From NCBI GenBank assembly GCA_903895005.1, contig CAITSH010000065.1, positions 1 through 13,135 on the forward strand: a stretch of DNA of 13,135 nt, given 5' to 3'. This document shows positions 1-8,670 of the stretch, one piece after another (within the stretch, counting starts at the first letter, position 1; each line of letters opens with the position of its first letter). This DNA comes from an uncultured Pseudomonadota bacterium. Its GTDB lineage: Bacteria > Pseudomonadota > Gammaproteobacteria > Burkholderiales > SG8-39. Position numbers and translations under genes: made by a program. The notes under the pieces were generated by a model that did not search any database, had not been told where the DNA came from, and worked only from the letters and a program-made list of their open reading frames with translations.

Positions 1-89
1 AAAAGTGGCGCGTATTGTACACGCCGGCTTGCTACGGTCTAGTGCAATCAGATCCGTGGAATTTCATTTCCGGGCCGCACTATGCCACT

Positions 90-965
90 CTAGCGACCAG
101 CGGCGGACATGGCATGATCAAGAATTTTTGCCGGTGTCGTAAACCAGGCCTGCCCATCGGTGACAATATGCTGCAGCGCACGACGCAACTCGCGCAACCG
201 GTGCGGCTGGCCCACGATATACGGATGAAGCGCGATCCCCATGACCAGGGGCTGGCGAGCGCTCTGGCCTTTCATCTCCTCATAACAGCCGATGATCATC
301 TCCGCGAATTCAGCTGCGGAATTCTGCCTGGCGATGACCGCGGGAATATCGTTGATCTCCTGTGGATAGGGCACCGACCAGAAGTCACCCGACCGTGTCT
401 TGAAGGAAAGCGGTTGGTCGTCATGGCACCAGTTCAGGGTGTATTCAAATCCCGCCGCCTGCAACATGTCCGGGGTGGCGCGCGATTCCGCGATCCACGG
501 CGAGAGCCAACCGCGCGGCTTTTTGCCCTCCTCCTTTTCGATGCGCGCCATGCAGGCCTTGATCATCGCCAATTCATCCGCTTCCGACATGTCGCTCTGG
601 CGCTCGGAATTGGTGTGGCCGTGCCCGACCACCTCGTCGCCACGCTGCCGGTGCGCCGCCATCAATTCCGGACAGTAATCGTAGATCGCCGTGTTGGCGA
701 GCACCGCGACCGGCAAGCGCAGCGACTCAAACATTTCCAGCAGGCGCCACGCACCGACGCGGTTGCCGTAATCGCGCCATGCAAAATTGAGTACGTCGGG
801 TTCCGCGCTAGGGGCAAGCTTGGCGCCCAGCCCCTGCCCGAAAGAAAAATGCTCAAGGTTCAAGCCGACATAAACGGCGAGGCGTTTGCCCTCCGGCCAG
901 CTGTAATCGGGGCGGCGCGAAATGCCGGAATAGGCGTAACGTTCGTGGGAGGGAAGCGTATTCAT
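90..965 (-). CDS. PuuE-like polysaccharide deacetylase family protein
   Basis: Protein of 291 residues of the NodB-fold polysaccharide deacetylase superfamily, closest in pattern to the PuuE (cofactor-independent allantoinase-like) branch. The classical TFDDG motif is absent; the equivalent strand reads VGLNLEHF (about 33-40). Family-type blocks follow: RDYGNRVG (64-71), GHGHTNSE (114-121, likely active-site His), a GWLSPW block (152-157), NWCHDDQP (178-185), and ALHPYIVGQPHR (245-256). No signal peptide is visible, so it is probably cytoplasmic. The ATG at 965 is chosen over an upstream in-frame start at 1016 because family-like sequence begins near residue 20 and the extra 17 residues look non-coding. 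No purine-catabolism genes are nearby, so the substrate cannot be told: an allantoin-like amide or an N-acetyl compound are both possible. It is last in a run of minus-strand genes, 213 bases after the SapC-family gene. Confidence 0.85.
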   Translation of the reverse strand: MNTLPSHERYAYSGISRRPDYSWPEGKRLAVYVGLNLEHFSFGQGLGAKLAPSAEPDVLNFAWRDYGNRVGAWRLLEMFESLRLPVAVLANTAIYDYCPELMAAHRQRGDEVVGHGHTNSERQSDMSEADELAMIKACMARIEKEEGKKPRGWLSPWIAESRATPDMLQAAGFEYTLNWCHDDQPLSFKTRSGDFWSVPYPQEINDIPAVIARQNSAAEFAEMIIGCYEEMKGQSARQPLVMGIALHPYIVGQPHRLRELRRALQHIVTDGQAWFTTPAKILDHAMSAAGR

Positions 966-1050
966 AGACGACCTGCGTGCACAAGTGGGGAACGCTATGT
1001 TACCAGCCCGCCCCAAGCGGTCGCCGCCCGGTCACCGGAAAACGCCGCCA

Positions 1051-1077
1051 ATCGGGCATTTCCAGCCATTGCCCGAT
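1051..1077. other. 8-bp inverted repeat in the gap between two minus-strand genes
   Basis: ATCGGGCA (1051-1058) and TGCCCGAT (1070-1077) form a perfect 8-bp stem with an 11-base loop. It lies in the 213-base gap after the SapC-family gene and before the deacetylase gene. There is no T-run on either side, so a factor-independent terminator is not supported. It could be an operator or a 3'-end structure. Apart from this and a short CCGGT/ACCGG repeat at 1029-1039, I see nothing in the gap. Confidence 0.35.
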
Positions 1078-1178
1078 AACGCGCGAGAAAGTGAAGCACA
1101 CCTGCCCCGCATCTCACCCGGCGTTCAAGCCAGCAGCCCCCCAGAAACCAAGGACAGGCCGAGAGCCAGGGCTTGAGG

Positions 1179-1991
1179 CTAGAACTTTTTCTTGGCAGCT
1201 TCCGGCTTTGCGCGCAGCGCAGCTGGCTCGGGAACCGCCGCAGGCGGCTTGCGCTCTCCGGAAGCAGCCACACGCGCGTCAAGTCGCAACGACAGCCGCT
1301 GGACGTTACCCAAGGACAGCAGGTGTGCGTAAATCCCTCCAAGATATCCGCCACGAGCGAGCTCGAGCAAGTCGGCGTCACCGAGCGCGGCAAGACGCGT
1401 CTCATCGACGACACTAAAACCCTGCAAGACGACAGGCGGCGAATCCGCGCGAACGACCTCAAGCACGCGCGGCACGAGCAAATCAAGCGCCTGGAGCCGT
1501 TCGACGAACTGCCGCGTGCGCTTGATTTCGCCCTGGTAGGTACTCAGGAATTCAAGCGCCTGCTTCAGCACGGGCGTTTGCTCCCCCGCATCGGTAAAAA
1601 GCCGCTCACCGTCTTCCGCGCCCACGCCGGGGTAAGCCTCGTCAAAATAAACGTTGAAGTTGTCGGCGTCCTGCTTCTCCGCCAGGACAAAGGGGTAGCG
1701 ACGCACGAACGCAGGGATGTAAGCCCCGTCCCACCGCCCCTCCTCGGTCACATAGAGATTTTCGTTGTGGCGCACGCCCAGCAACGCAATCGGGAACAGA
1801 TCGCCGGTTTCTTGCCCCGTAAAGGCAATCGGGTATTCGCGCGCAGCATCAAAAAACTCGACCGCGGCGAGCGGAATGGAATTAGTCCCCGCGGAGAACC
1901 GATAGTCACCCGCCAATGAACCAAGCGTAGTGGTGCGGTGAATCTCGACGTCGAGCGGAACCGGCTTCTCGTAAAAAAGCAGCGTTGGCAT
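1179..1991 (-). CDS. SapC family protein
   Basis: Protein of 270 residues matching the SapC family (Pfam SapC), named after a gene in the Campylobacter fetus surface-layer locus; the biochemical role is not established. Family-type sequence is clear: NSIPLAAVEFFDAAREYPIAF (37-57), then PIALLGVRHNENLYV (67-81), then GRWDGAYIPAFVRRYPFVL (85-103). The middle (about 104-220) is acidic and helical, and the last 25 residues are a low-complexity Ala/Pro/Lys tail ending in KKKF. There is no signal peptide or membrane segment. The ATG at 1991 starts directly on family-like sequence; only a weak GAAAG lies upstream. No S-layer protein or type I secretion gene is near, so a surface-layer role here is not supported by context. 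The family call is firm; the function is unknown. Confidence 0.85.
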   Translation of the reverse strand: MPTLLFYEKPVPLDVEIHRTTTLGSLAGDYRFSAGTNSIPLAAVEFFDAAREYPIAFTGQETGDLFPIALLGVRHNENLYVTEEGRWDGAYIPAFVRRYPFVLAEKQDADNFNVYFDEAYPGVGAEDGERLFTDAGEQTPVLKQALEFLSTYQGEIKRTRQFVERLQALDLLVPRVLEVVRADSPPVVLQGFSVVDETRLAALGDADLLELARGGYLGGIYAHLLSLGNVQRLSLRLDARVAASGERKPPAAVPEPAALRAKPEAAKKKF

Positions 1992-2029
1992 GGATTACTT
2001 TCAAAAATTTTCGGCACGATCGTCGGATG

Positions 2030-2035
2030 ATTGTA
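2030..2035 (-). promoter_or_regulatory. Possible -10 element for the SapC-family gene
   Basis: On the minus strand the bases read TACAAT, five of six matching the sigma-70 -10 consensus, 38 bases upstream of the start codon at 1991. No good -35 hexamer sits 16-18 bases further up. The 161-base gap separates this gene from the monooxygenase-fold gene, so an independent promoter is plausible but unproven. Confidence 0.25.
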
Positions 2036-2152
2036 TCGGGGAAAAACCCTGGGAGGCGACGCGTCCACCGCCCCGATTATCCGGAAACCTTCGCCAGGCG
2101 GCCGGCTCCGGCGATCGGCTGTGCCGCCGCCATCAGGGTCGCGGCGGGCGCT

Positions 2153-2446
2153 TCAACCTGGGCAGATACGCAAAAAATGCCGTCCGGTCTTGCTTGCTAC
2201 CAGAGGTGCTGTGAAGGTGTCGAATTCGCGAAAGTGGGGCGTCAGCCGATGCGCGTCGTAAGCCGCGCGGTCTTCATAGAGTTCGTACAGGAAAATATGC
2301 GCCGGGTCGTCCGCCACGACGGAGACGTCGAACTGCCGACACCCCGGTTCATCAGAGAGCGACGCTTTTGCGTTCTTTAGCATCGCCGCGCGAAACGCCT
2401 CGACATGCTCGGGCTTGGCGACAAAATCGACGGTGACCACGTACAT
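2153..2446 (-). CDS. Small antibiotic biosynthesis monooxygenase-fold (ABM/YgiN-like) protein
   Basis: Protein of 97 residues with the dimeric alpha-beta barrel pattern of the ABM family: an opening strand MYVVTVDFVAKPEHVEAF (1-18), a helix with AAMLKNAKASLSDEPGCRQFDV (about 20-41), the strand HIFLYELYEDRAAYDAH (about 50-66), and HFREF (about 71-75). Relatives include quinol monooxygenase YgiN, heme-degrading enzymes and polyketide-quinone monooxygenases, so the substrate cannot be read from the sequence. The start at 2446 is preferred over the in-frame ATG at 2467 because a strong GAGGGGAG ribosome site precedes it, and family sequence begins at once. It lies 61 bases after sucD on the same strand and could be read through from sucCD. 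It is a single cytoplasmic domain, the usual length for the family. Confidence 0.85.
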   Translation of the reverse strand: MYVVTVDFVAKPEHVEAFRAAMLKNAKASLSDEPGCRQFDVSVVADDPAHIFLYELYEDRAAYDAHRLTPHFREFDTFTAPLVASKTGRHFLRICPG

Positions 2447-2473
2447 GCTCCACTCCCCTCGTTGCATTCGGGA

Positions 2474-2500
2474 CGCGCTCCGGGCCGCGCCCGGAACGCG
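2474..2500 (-). terminator. GC-rich hairpin after sucD, possible 3'-end structure
   Basis: TCCGGG (2479-2484) pairs with CCCGGA (2490-2495) around the loop CCGCG; after one mismatch the stem continues with CGCG (2474-2477) pairing with CGCG (2497-2500). It sits just past the sucD stop on the minus strand. There is no U-run after it, so it may be a stability or processing structure, not a classical terminator. Confidence 0.35.
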
Positions 2501-2507
2501 CCTGACT

Positions 2508-3389
2508 TCAGATCACCGACTTGAGCAGCCTGCCCATGTCCGCAGGATTTTTCGTGGTCTTGATGCCGCATTCTTCCATCACATTCAGCTTTTCCTGCGC
2601 CGTCCCCTTGCCGCCGGAAATGATCGCGCCGGCGTGGCCCATGCGCTTGCCCTCGGGCGCGGTGACACCGGCGATAAATCCGACCACCGGCTTTTTCATG
2701 TTGGCCTTGATCCACTGCGCACAGGTTTCCTCATCCGATCCGCCGATCTCCCCAACCATGATCACCGCGTCGGTCTCAGGATCGTCGTTGAACATTTTCA
2801 TCACTTCAACGTGCTTGATGCCGTTGACCGGATCCCCGCCGATGCCGACACACGATGACTGGCCAAGGCCCAGATCCATAAGCTGCCCGACCGCCTCATA
2901 GGTCAGCGTGCCCGAACGCGACACCACGCCGATGCGGCCTTTCTTGTGGATGTGGCCGGGCATGATGCCGATCTTGATTTCATCGGGCGTGATCACGCCC
3001 GGGCAGTTCGGACCGACGAGAATGGACTTGCGCCCCTGCTTGGCCATCCGGTCCTTCACCTCGATCATGTCGCGCACCGGAATACCCTCGGTGATGCAGA
3101 TCACCAGTTCGAGGTCGGCCTCAATCGCCTCCCAGATTGCGGCGGCCGCGAAAGGCGGCGGCACGTAAATCACCGACACGTTGGCGCCGGTCTGTTTTTT
3201 TGCCTCGGCGACCGTTCCGAAAATCGGAATGTCCTCATACGACTCGCCGGCTTTTTTCGGGTTCACGCCGGCAACATAGCAATTTCTGCCGTTGGCGTAT
3301 TCCTTGCCCATTTTGGTATGGAACTGCCCGGTCTTGCCGGTAATGCCCTGCGTCATGACGCGGGAGTTTTTATTGATCAGGATAGACAT
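2508..3389 (-). CDS. sucD: Succinyl-CoA synthetase (ADP-forming) alpha subunit
   Basis: Protein of 293 residues; with SucC it interconverts succinyl-CoA and succinate with ATP or GTP formation in the TCA cycle (cytoplasm). The alpha subunit carries CoA binding in the N-terminal Rossmann domain ([11 protein letters not shown], 15-25; [11 protein letters not shown], 38-48; [12 protein letters not shown], 71-82) and the histidine that is phosphorylated. That histidine is in [14 protein letters not shown], His252. CITEGIP (98-104) and VGPNCPGVI (125-133) are also conserved. The start at 3389 is firm: AAGGAGA precedes it and the protein begins [11 protein letters not shown] as in homologues. An in-frame upstream start at 3680 would add 97 residues overlapping sucC and is rejected. 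It follows sucC by 95 bases, which hold a hairpin. Confidence 0.98.
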   Translation of the reverse strand: MSILINKNSRVMTQGITGKTGQFHTKMGKEYANGRNCYVAGVNPKKAGESYEDIPIFGTVAEAKKQTGANVSVIYVPPPFAAAAIWEAIEADLELVICITEGIPVRDMIEVKDRMAKQGRKSILVGPNCPGVITPDEIKIGIMPGHIHKKGRIGVVSRSGTLTYEAVGQLMDLGLGQSSCVGIGGDPVNGIKHVEVMKMFNDDPETDAVIMVGEIGGSDEETCAQWIKANMKKPVVGFIAGVTAPEGKRMGHAGAIISGGKGTAQEKLNVMEECGIKTTKNPADMGRLLKSVI

Positions 3390-3405
3390 TGCGTTCTCCT
3401 TGAAA

Positions 3406-3432
3406 CCGCTTGCAATGACGTTTTGCAAGCGG
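3406..3432 (-). other. 10-bp perfect hairpin between sucC and sucD
   Basis: CCGCTTGCAA (3406-3415) and TTGCAAGCGG (3423-3432) form a perfect 10-bp stem with a 7-base loop. In the mRNA it ends 8 bases before the AAGGAGA ribosome site of sucD and starts 52 bases after the sucC stop codon. There is no proper U-tract, so termination is unlikely to be strong. It may act as an RNase-processing or stability element that sets the ratio of the two subunits. Confidence 0.6.
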
Positions 3433-3484
3433 CCGATTTGGGCGAGTCTGAGGGGGGGTATCCCCTCATGTCGTAAATGAAACC

Positions 3485-4651
<1,167 letters not shown>

Positions 4652-4724
4652 TTTGCCCCCTTGTGAATTTTTGCCAGCATACGTGAAGTGTTATCGGCAA
4701 CGTTTGATTCCGCATTGAGTGCGG

Positions 4725-5336
4725 TCAATCGTCGCCGCCCGAACCTTGGACCTGAACCTGGTCGGACCGGGCATCGTCGGCGCGGTGCCAGGTCGGGTAG
4801 AACTGCGCAACCGCCGGTCCGCGCGTATCAAGCGCGTGACAGCGATCAAGCTGGAATGGCTTGCCCGTCTCAAGCTCGGCCCCGGAGGCCGCCTTTTGCC
4901 GGCGCTCCCCGGCGTAAGCCTGGATGGCGGCCGTCGGAAGCAGGCCGATCAGCTCGGTCAGGTGGGTGCAGCCGCGGATTTCACCAAAACGCTCCAGCAC
5001 CGCCTTGCGAAAACCACGCTTGAGGTTAAGCCCCTTTAGCGCAGCGTAATCGGGGTTGATGCGCTCGCATTGCCCGCGGTAGGGCATGCTATCTGTCTTG
5101 GTCACAGCGTCGACAATGTCGTAATCGCGGTTGATGGTGATGCGCACCCACATGTCGTGCACCGCCTCTCCGGCGGGCCGCACGCCGCTGACCAGTGGAA
5201 AATCGTGCGACTTGACGTCGGTCAGTCGCGCCTCAACGTCCATCATCCCGTCGGAGCGCCTGTAGGCCTGGATGGTGATGCTGCGGTTGTGAAGCGGTTC
5301 GCGCGCGATACCTGCGGCTGGAGCGGGGAGAGGCAT
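4725..5336 (-). CDS. DUF2889 domain-containing protein
   Basis: Protein of 203 residues matching DUF2889 (PF11136), a proteobacterial family of unknown function. Recognisable blocks: LHNRSITIQAYRRSDGMMDVEARLTDVKSH at about 17-46, VHDMWVRITINRDYDIVDAVT at about 60-80, and GEIRGCTHLTELIGLLPTAA at about 116-135, whose GCTHLTEL is the most family-like part. No signal peptide or membrane segment is seen. The start is uncertain. ATG at 5336 begins a sequence (MPLPAPAAG) typical for the family but has no clear ribosome site; an in-frame TTG at 5372 would add 12 residues that look unrelated. It lies 73 bases upstream of sucC on the same strand and may be co-transcribed with it, but this says nothing firm about its role. 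It is divergent from glpK. Confidence 0.8.
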   Translation of the reverse strand: MPLPAPAAGIAREPLHNRSITIQAYRRSDGMMDVEARLTDVKSHDFPLVSGVRPAGEAVHDMWVRITINRDYDIVDAVTKTDSMPYRGQCERINPDYAALKGLNLKRGFRKAVLERFGEIRGCTHLTELIGLLPTAAIQAYAGERRQKAASGAELETGKPFQLDRCHALDTRGPAVAQFYPTWHRADDARSDQVQVQGSGGDD

Positions 5337-5505
5337 GGACACTGACACGCTGGCTCTATTGCAGAGCAGCAAAGTTTAACACAGCACCCGCCACACGCCG
5401 GATGCGGGCCGAACACCGGGCTAACTGATTATGATGGAACCCTACCCGCCGCCGATTGAAGGTGCATGCGGGAAACCAAGTTCAATCCGAAAAGCGCAGA
5501 ACCCC
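5337..5505. promoter_or_regulatory. Divergent intergenic region between the DUF2889 gene and glpK
   Basis: 169 bases between two outward-facing genes, so it should hold promoters in both directions. The best glpK-side candidate is TATGAT at 5430-5435 (five of six of the -10 consensus), 71 bases before the glpK ATG, without a recognisable -35. No glycerol-repressor (GlpR) operator could be picked out by eye. No convincing minus-strand promoter was seen. Confidence 0.35.
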
Positions 5506-6990
<1,485 letters not shown>

Positions 6991-7012
6991 TTACGGCCCC
7001 GCGAATGGCGCG

Positions 7013-7041
7013 CCTGTGTCAACCCGCCGGGTTGACACAGG
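7013..7041. repeat. 29-base palindrome between glpK and the FNT gene
   Basis: Left arm 7013-7026 (CCTGTGTCAACCCG) and right arm 7028-7041 (CGGGTTGACACAGG) are perfect inverse complements around a single C. In RNA this would be a stem of about 12 bp with a 5-base loop, 22 bases after the glpK stop. There is no T-run, so a classical terminator is not shown, although a glpK 3'-end role is possible. The right arm overlaps the FNR-type box at 7032-7045. A third copy of the half-element GTCAACCCG occurs at 7041-7049. Confidence 0.8.
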
Positions 7042-7045
7042 TCAA
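7032..7045 (+). promoter_or_regulatory. FNR/DNR-type box upstream of the FNT transporter
   Basis: TTGACACAGGTCAA is a perfect dyad, TTGAC-N4-GTCAA, of the FNR/ANR/DNR class (consensus TTGAT-N4-ATCAA). Its centre is between 7038 and 7039, exactly 41.5 positions upstream of the A of the FNT start codon. Transporters of the FocA/NirC family are classic FNR-controlled genes, which supports the reading. The TTGACA inside it could also act as a -35 element, but no -10 lies at 17 bases from it. Confidence 0.6.
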
Positions 7046-7064
7046 CCCGGCGATAACACCTCGA

Positions 7065-7073
7065 TGCTAACTT
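7065..7073 (+). promoter_or_regulatory. Extended -10 element for a possibly leaderless FNT mRNA
   Basis: TGCTAACTT: a TG extension, one base, then the hexamer TAACTT at 7068-7073, which keeps the three most important consensus bases (T, A and final T). Counted from the A at 7080 as +1, the hexamer covers -12 to -7 and the FNR-type box is centred at -41.5, the class II activation position. No Shine-Dalgarno sequence precedes the ATG; the bases are pyrimidine-rich. The transcription start is inferred. Confidence 0.45.
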
Positions 7074-7079
7074 CTCCCC

Positions 7080-7910
7080 ATGCCTGAACTCTACGGATTG
7101 GACGCCTTTTCACCGCCCGAAGTCGCCGAGCGCGTTGAGCGTACCGGTGTCGCCAAGGCACGATTGCCGCTGCTGCAAACGGCCATGCTCGGCTTGCTGG
7201 CCGGCGCGTTTATCGGACTGGGCGCACTTTTTTACACGCTGGTGATCAGTGACGCGTCCATCGGCTTCGCCCTAACGCGCGTGCTCGGCGGCCTGTGTTT
7301 TTCGCTCGGCCTGTTCCTTGTGGTGGTTGCCGGCGCGGAACTCTTCACCGGTAACAACCTGCTCGCCATGGCCTGGGCCGCAGGACACATCAGCAGCGGC
7401 GAACTGCTGCGCAACTGGGTGGTGGTGTGCGCCGCCAATTTTGTCGGCGCAGCAGGCCTTGCACTGCTCGTCTACCTTTCAGGGCACTGGCAGATGAACG
7501 GCCGGGCCGTTGCGCAAACCTATCTCAAGATTGCCGCCGCCAAGGCCGCGCTCGATCCTGCGACGGCGTTTTTCAGCGGGGTATTGTGCAACCTGCTGGT
7601 ATGCATGGCGGTTTGGATGGCCATGGCTGGCCGCAGCGTTGTGGATCGCCTCGTTGCCGTCGCGTTTCCGGTCTCCGCTTTTGTCGCCGCCGGCTTCGAA
7701 CACTCGGTCGCAAACATGTACTTCTTTTCGATCGCGCTGCTGCTCAAGGGGACAGGGGTGGCGCTGCCTGCTGGCGCCGATGCCATCAATATCGGCGCAA
7801 TGTTCGGCAACCTGCTCCCGGTCGTCGCCGGCAACCTCGTCGGCGGCAGCGTCCTGGTGGCGCTAGCCTACTGGGTTATTTACCTGCGCCCGCAAAAAAA
7901 CAAGGCCTGA
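7080..7910 (+). CDS. Formate/nitrite transporter (FNT) family channel
   Basis: Protein of 276 residues, an inner-membrane pentameric anion channel of the FocA/NirC family with six membrane helices. Hydrophobic segments lie at about 31-56, 64-88, 111-136, 161-184, 190-205 and 240-270. Selectivity motifs are present: AGAELFTGNNLL with Thr90 (FocA Thr91), the KAALDPATAFFSGVLCNLLVCMAVWMA segment, and AGFEHSVANMYF with the pore histidine His208 (FocA His209). Near the C-terminus NIGAMFGNLLPVVAGNLVGG is typical. The ATG at 7080 gives a normal family start and has no ribosome site. No formate dehydrogenase, pyruvate formate-lyase or nitrite reductase gene is adjacent, so formate, nitrite or another small anion cannot be chosen. 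The FNR-type box 35 bases upstream points to oxygen-limited or denitrifying conditions. It converges with the ankyrin gene, with 10 bases between the stops. Confidence 0.93.
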   Translation: MPELYGLDAFSPPEVAERVERTGVAKARLPLLQTAMLGLLAGAFIGLGALFYTLVISDASIGFALTRVLGGLCFSLGLFLVVVAGAELFTGNNLLAMAWAAGHISSGELLRNWVVVCAANFVGAAGLALLVYLSGHWQMNGRAVAQTYLKIAAAKAALDPATAFFSGVLCNLLVCMAVWMAMAGRSVVDRLVAVAFPVSAFVAAGFEHSVANMYFFSIALLLKGTGVALPAGADAINIGAMFGNLLPVVAGNLVGGSVLVALAYWVIYLRPQKNKA

Positions 7911-7920
7911 CCCGGCCGGG

Positions 7921-8670
7921 CTACCGCGCGCCAGCCGCTTCCAGCGCCTGCACCATGTCGCGATAGCCGCGCGACCTGGCGAGCGCCAGCGGCGTGGCGC
8001 CCTGGCGGTCAGCGAGCCGAGTACTCGCCCCGGCACCGAGCAAGGCCTTGAGCGTGGCAAGATGCCGCGCACCGCCATTTCCCAGCACGATCGACTCAAT
8101 CAGCGCCGTCCTGTGCAGGTTGTTGACATGGTCGAGCGGCGCGCCGGCGGCGATGAGCTGACGTACCACGCCGTCGTGCCCGAGGTGGGCGGCGGCTATC
8201 AAGGCCGTGCCGTCGTAGCGACTGGTGATCAGTTTCGCGCTGGCCCCGAGGGACAACAACAGTCGCAGGCTTTCCTCATCGTCGGCCACCGACGCGATGG
8301 TGACGGCATCGTAACGGTCGTTCTCCAGAAGTTCAGGTTTCGCGCCGGCCTTGAGGAGCGCGCGTATGGCCTCGCGCTGCCTCGCGAAGGTGGCGACGTG
8401 CAATGGCGTGCGGCCATAGCTGTCACGCACATCAAGACTCGTTTTTGCCGCAGCCAGTGTGTCGATTTGCGCCACATTGCCCTTGTGCGCGGCCGCATGC
8501 AGCGGCCCGAAGGCGGCGATTTCGGCAGCGCCCGGTGCAATCTGCGCACGCACCGGCACCGACACGGTAAGCGCGGCGAGCGCAAGCGACAAACACAGCA
8601 GCGGATGCCCCCACCGGAGAGCACGCCCTCCGGCCTTCACACTCACATCCAAACTCGCGCGAAAAATCAT
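7921..8670 (-). CDS. Exported ankyrin-repeat protein
   Basis: Protein of 249 residues: an N-terminal signal sequence followed by about six ankyrin repeats. The signal has a basic stretch to about residue 20, a hydrophobic core (HPLLCLSLALAALTVSVPV, 22-40) and a likely cut after RA near 42, so the repeats face the periplasm. Recognisable repeats begin FGPLHAAAHKGNV, GRTPLHVATFARQREAIRALLKAGA, YDAVTIASVADDEESLRLLLSLGA, DGTALIAAAHLGHDGVVRQLIAAGA, RTALIESIVLGNG...LKALLGAGA, and GATPLALARSRGYRDMVQALEAAGA; the fifth carries a short insertion. The repeats mediate protein binding; the partner is unknown. ATG at 8670 is chosen because GGAGGAGGTGAG stands directly before it; an in-frame start at 8715 would put 15 non-signal residues in front. 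It is alone on its strand between two plus-strand blocks. Confidence 0.9.
   Translation of the reverse strand: MIFRASLDVSVKAGGRALRWGHPLLCLSLALAALTVSVPVRAQIAPGAAEIAAFGPLHAAAHKGNVAQIDTLAAAKTSLDVRDSYGRTPLHVATFARQREAIRALLKAGAKPELLENDRYDAVTIASVADDEESLRLLLSLGASAKLITSRYDGTALIAAAHLGHDGVVRQLIAAGAPLDHVNNLHRTALIESIVLGNGGARHLATLKALLGAGASTRLADRQGATPLALARSRGYRDMVQALEAAGAR

Noticed and set aside
1..89. Possible 3' end of a further gene at the left edge
   Set aside because: No frame continues convincingly, and no family-like sequence could be read in 89 bases.
15..1079. Long plus-strand frame of 354 codons opposite the deacetylase gene
   Set aside because: It is the antisense shadow of a well-recognised deacetylase in high-GC DNA; its translation has no family-like features.
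1173..1919. Plus-strand frame of 248 codons opposite the SapC-family gene
   Set aside because: Antisense shadow; the minus-strand product has clear SapC motifs.
5431..5505. N-terminal extension of glpK from an ATG at 5431
   Set aside because: The added 25 residues are not part of the FGGY family; the ATG also overlaps the -10-like TATGAT, and the normal start is at 5506.
7013..7041. Classical factor-independent terminator for glpK
   Set aside because: The stem is strong but no T-run follows, and the right arm doubles as the FNR-type box.
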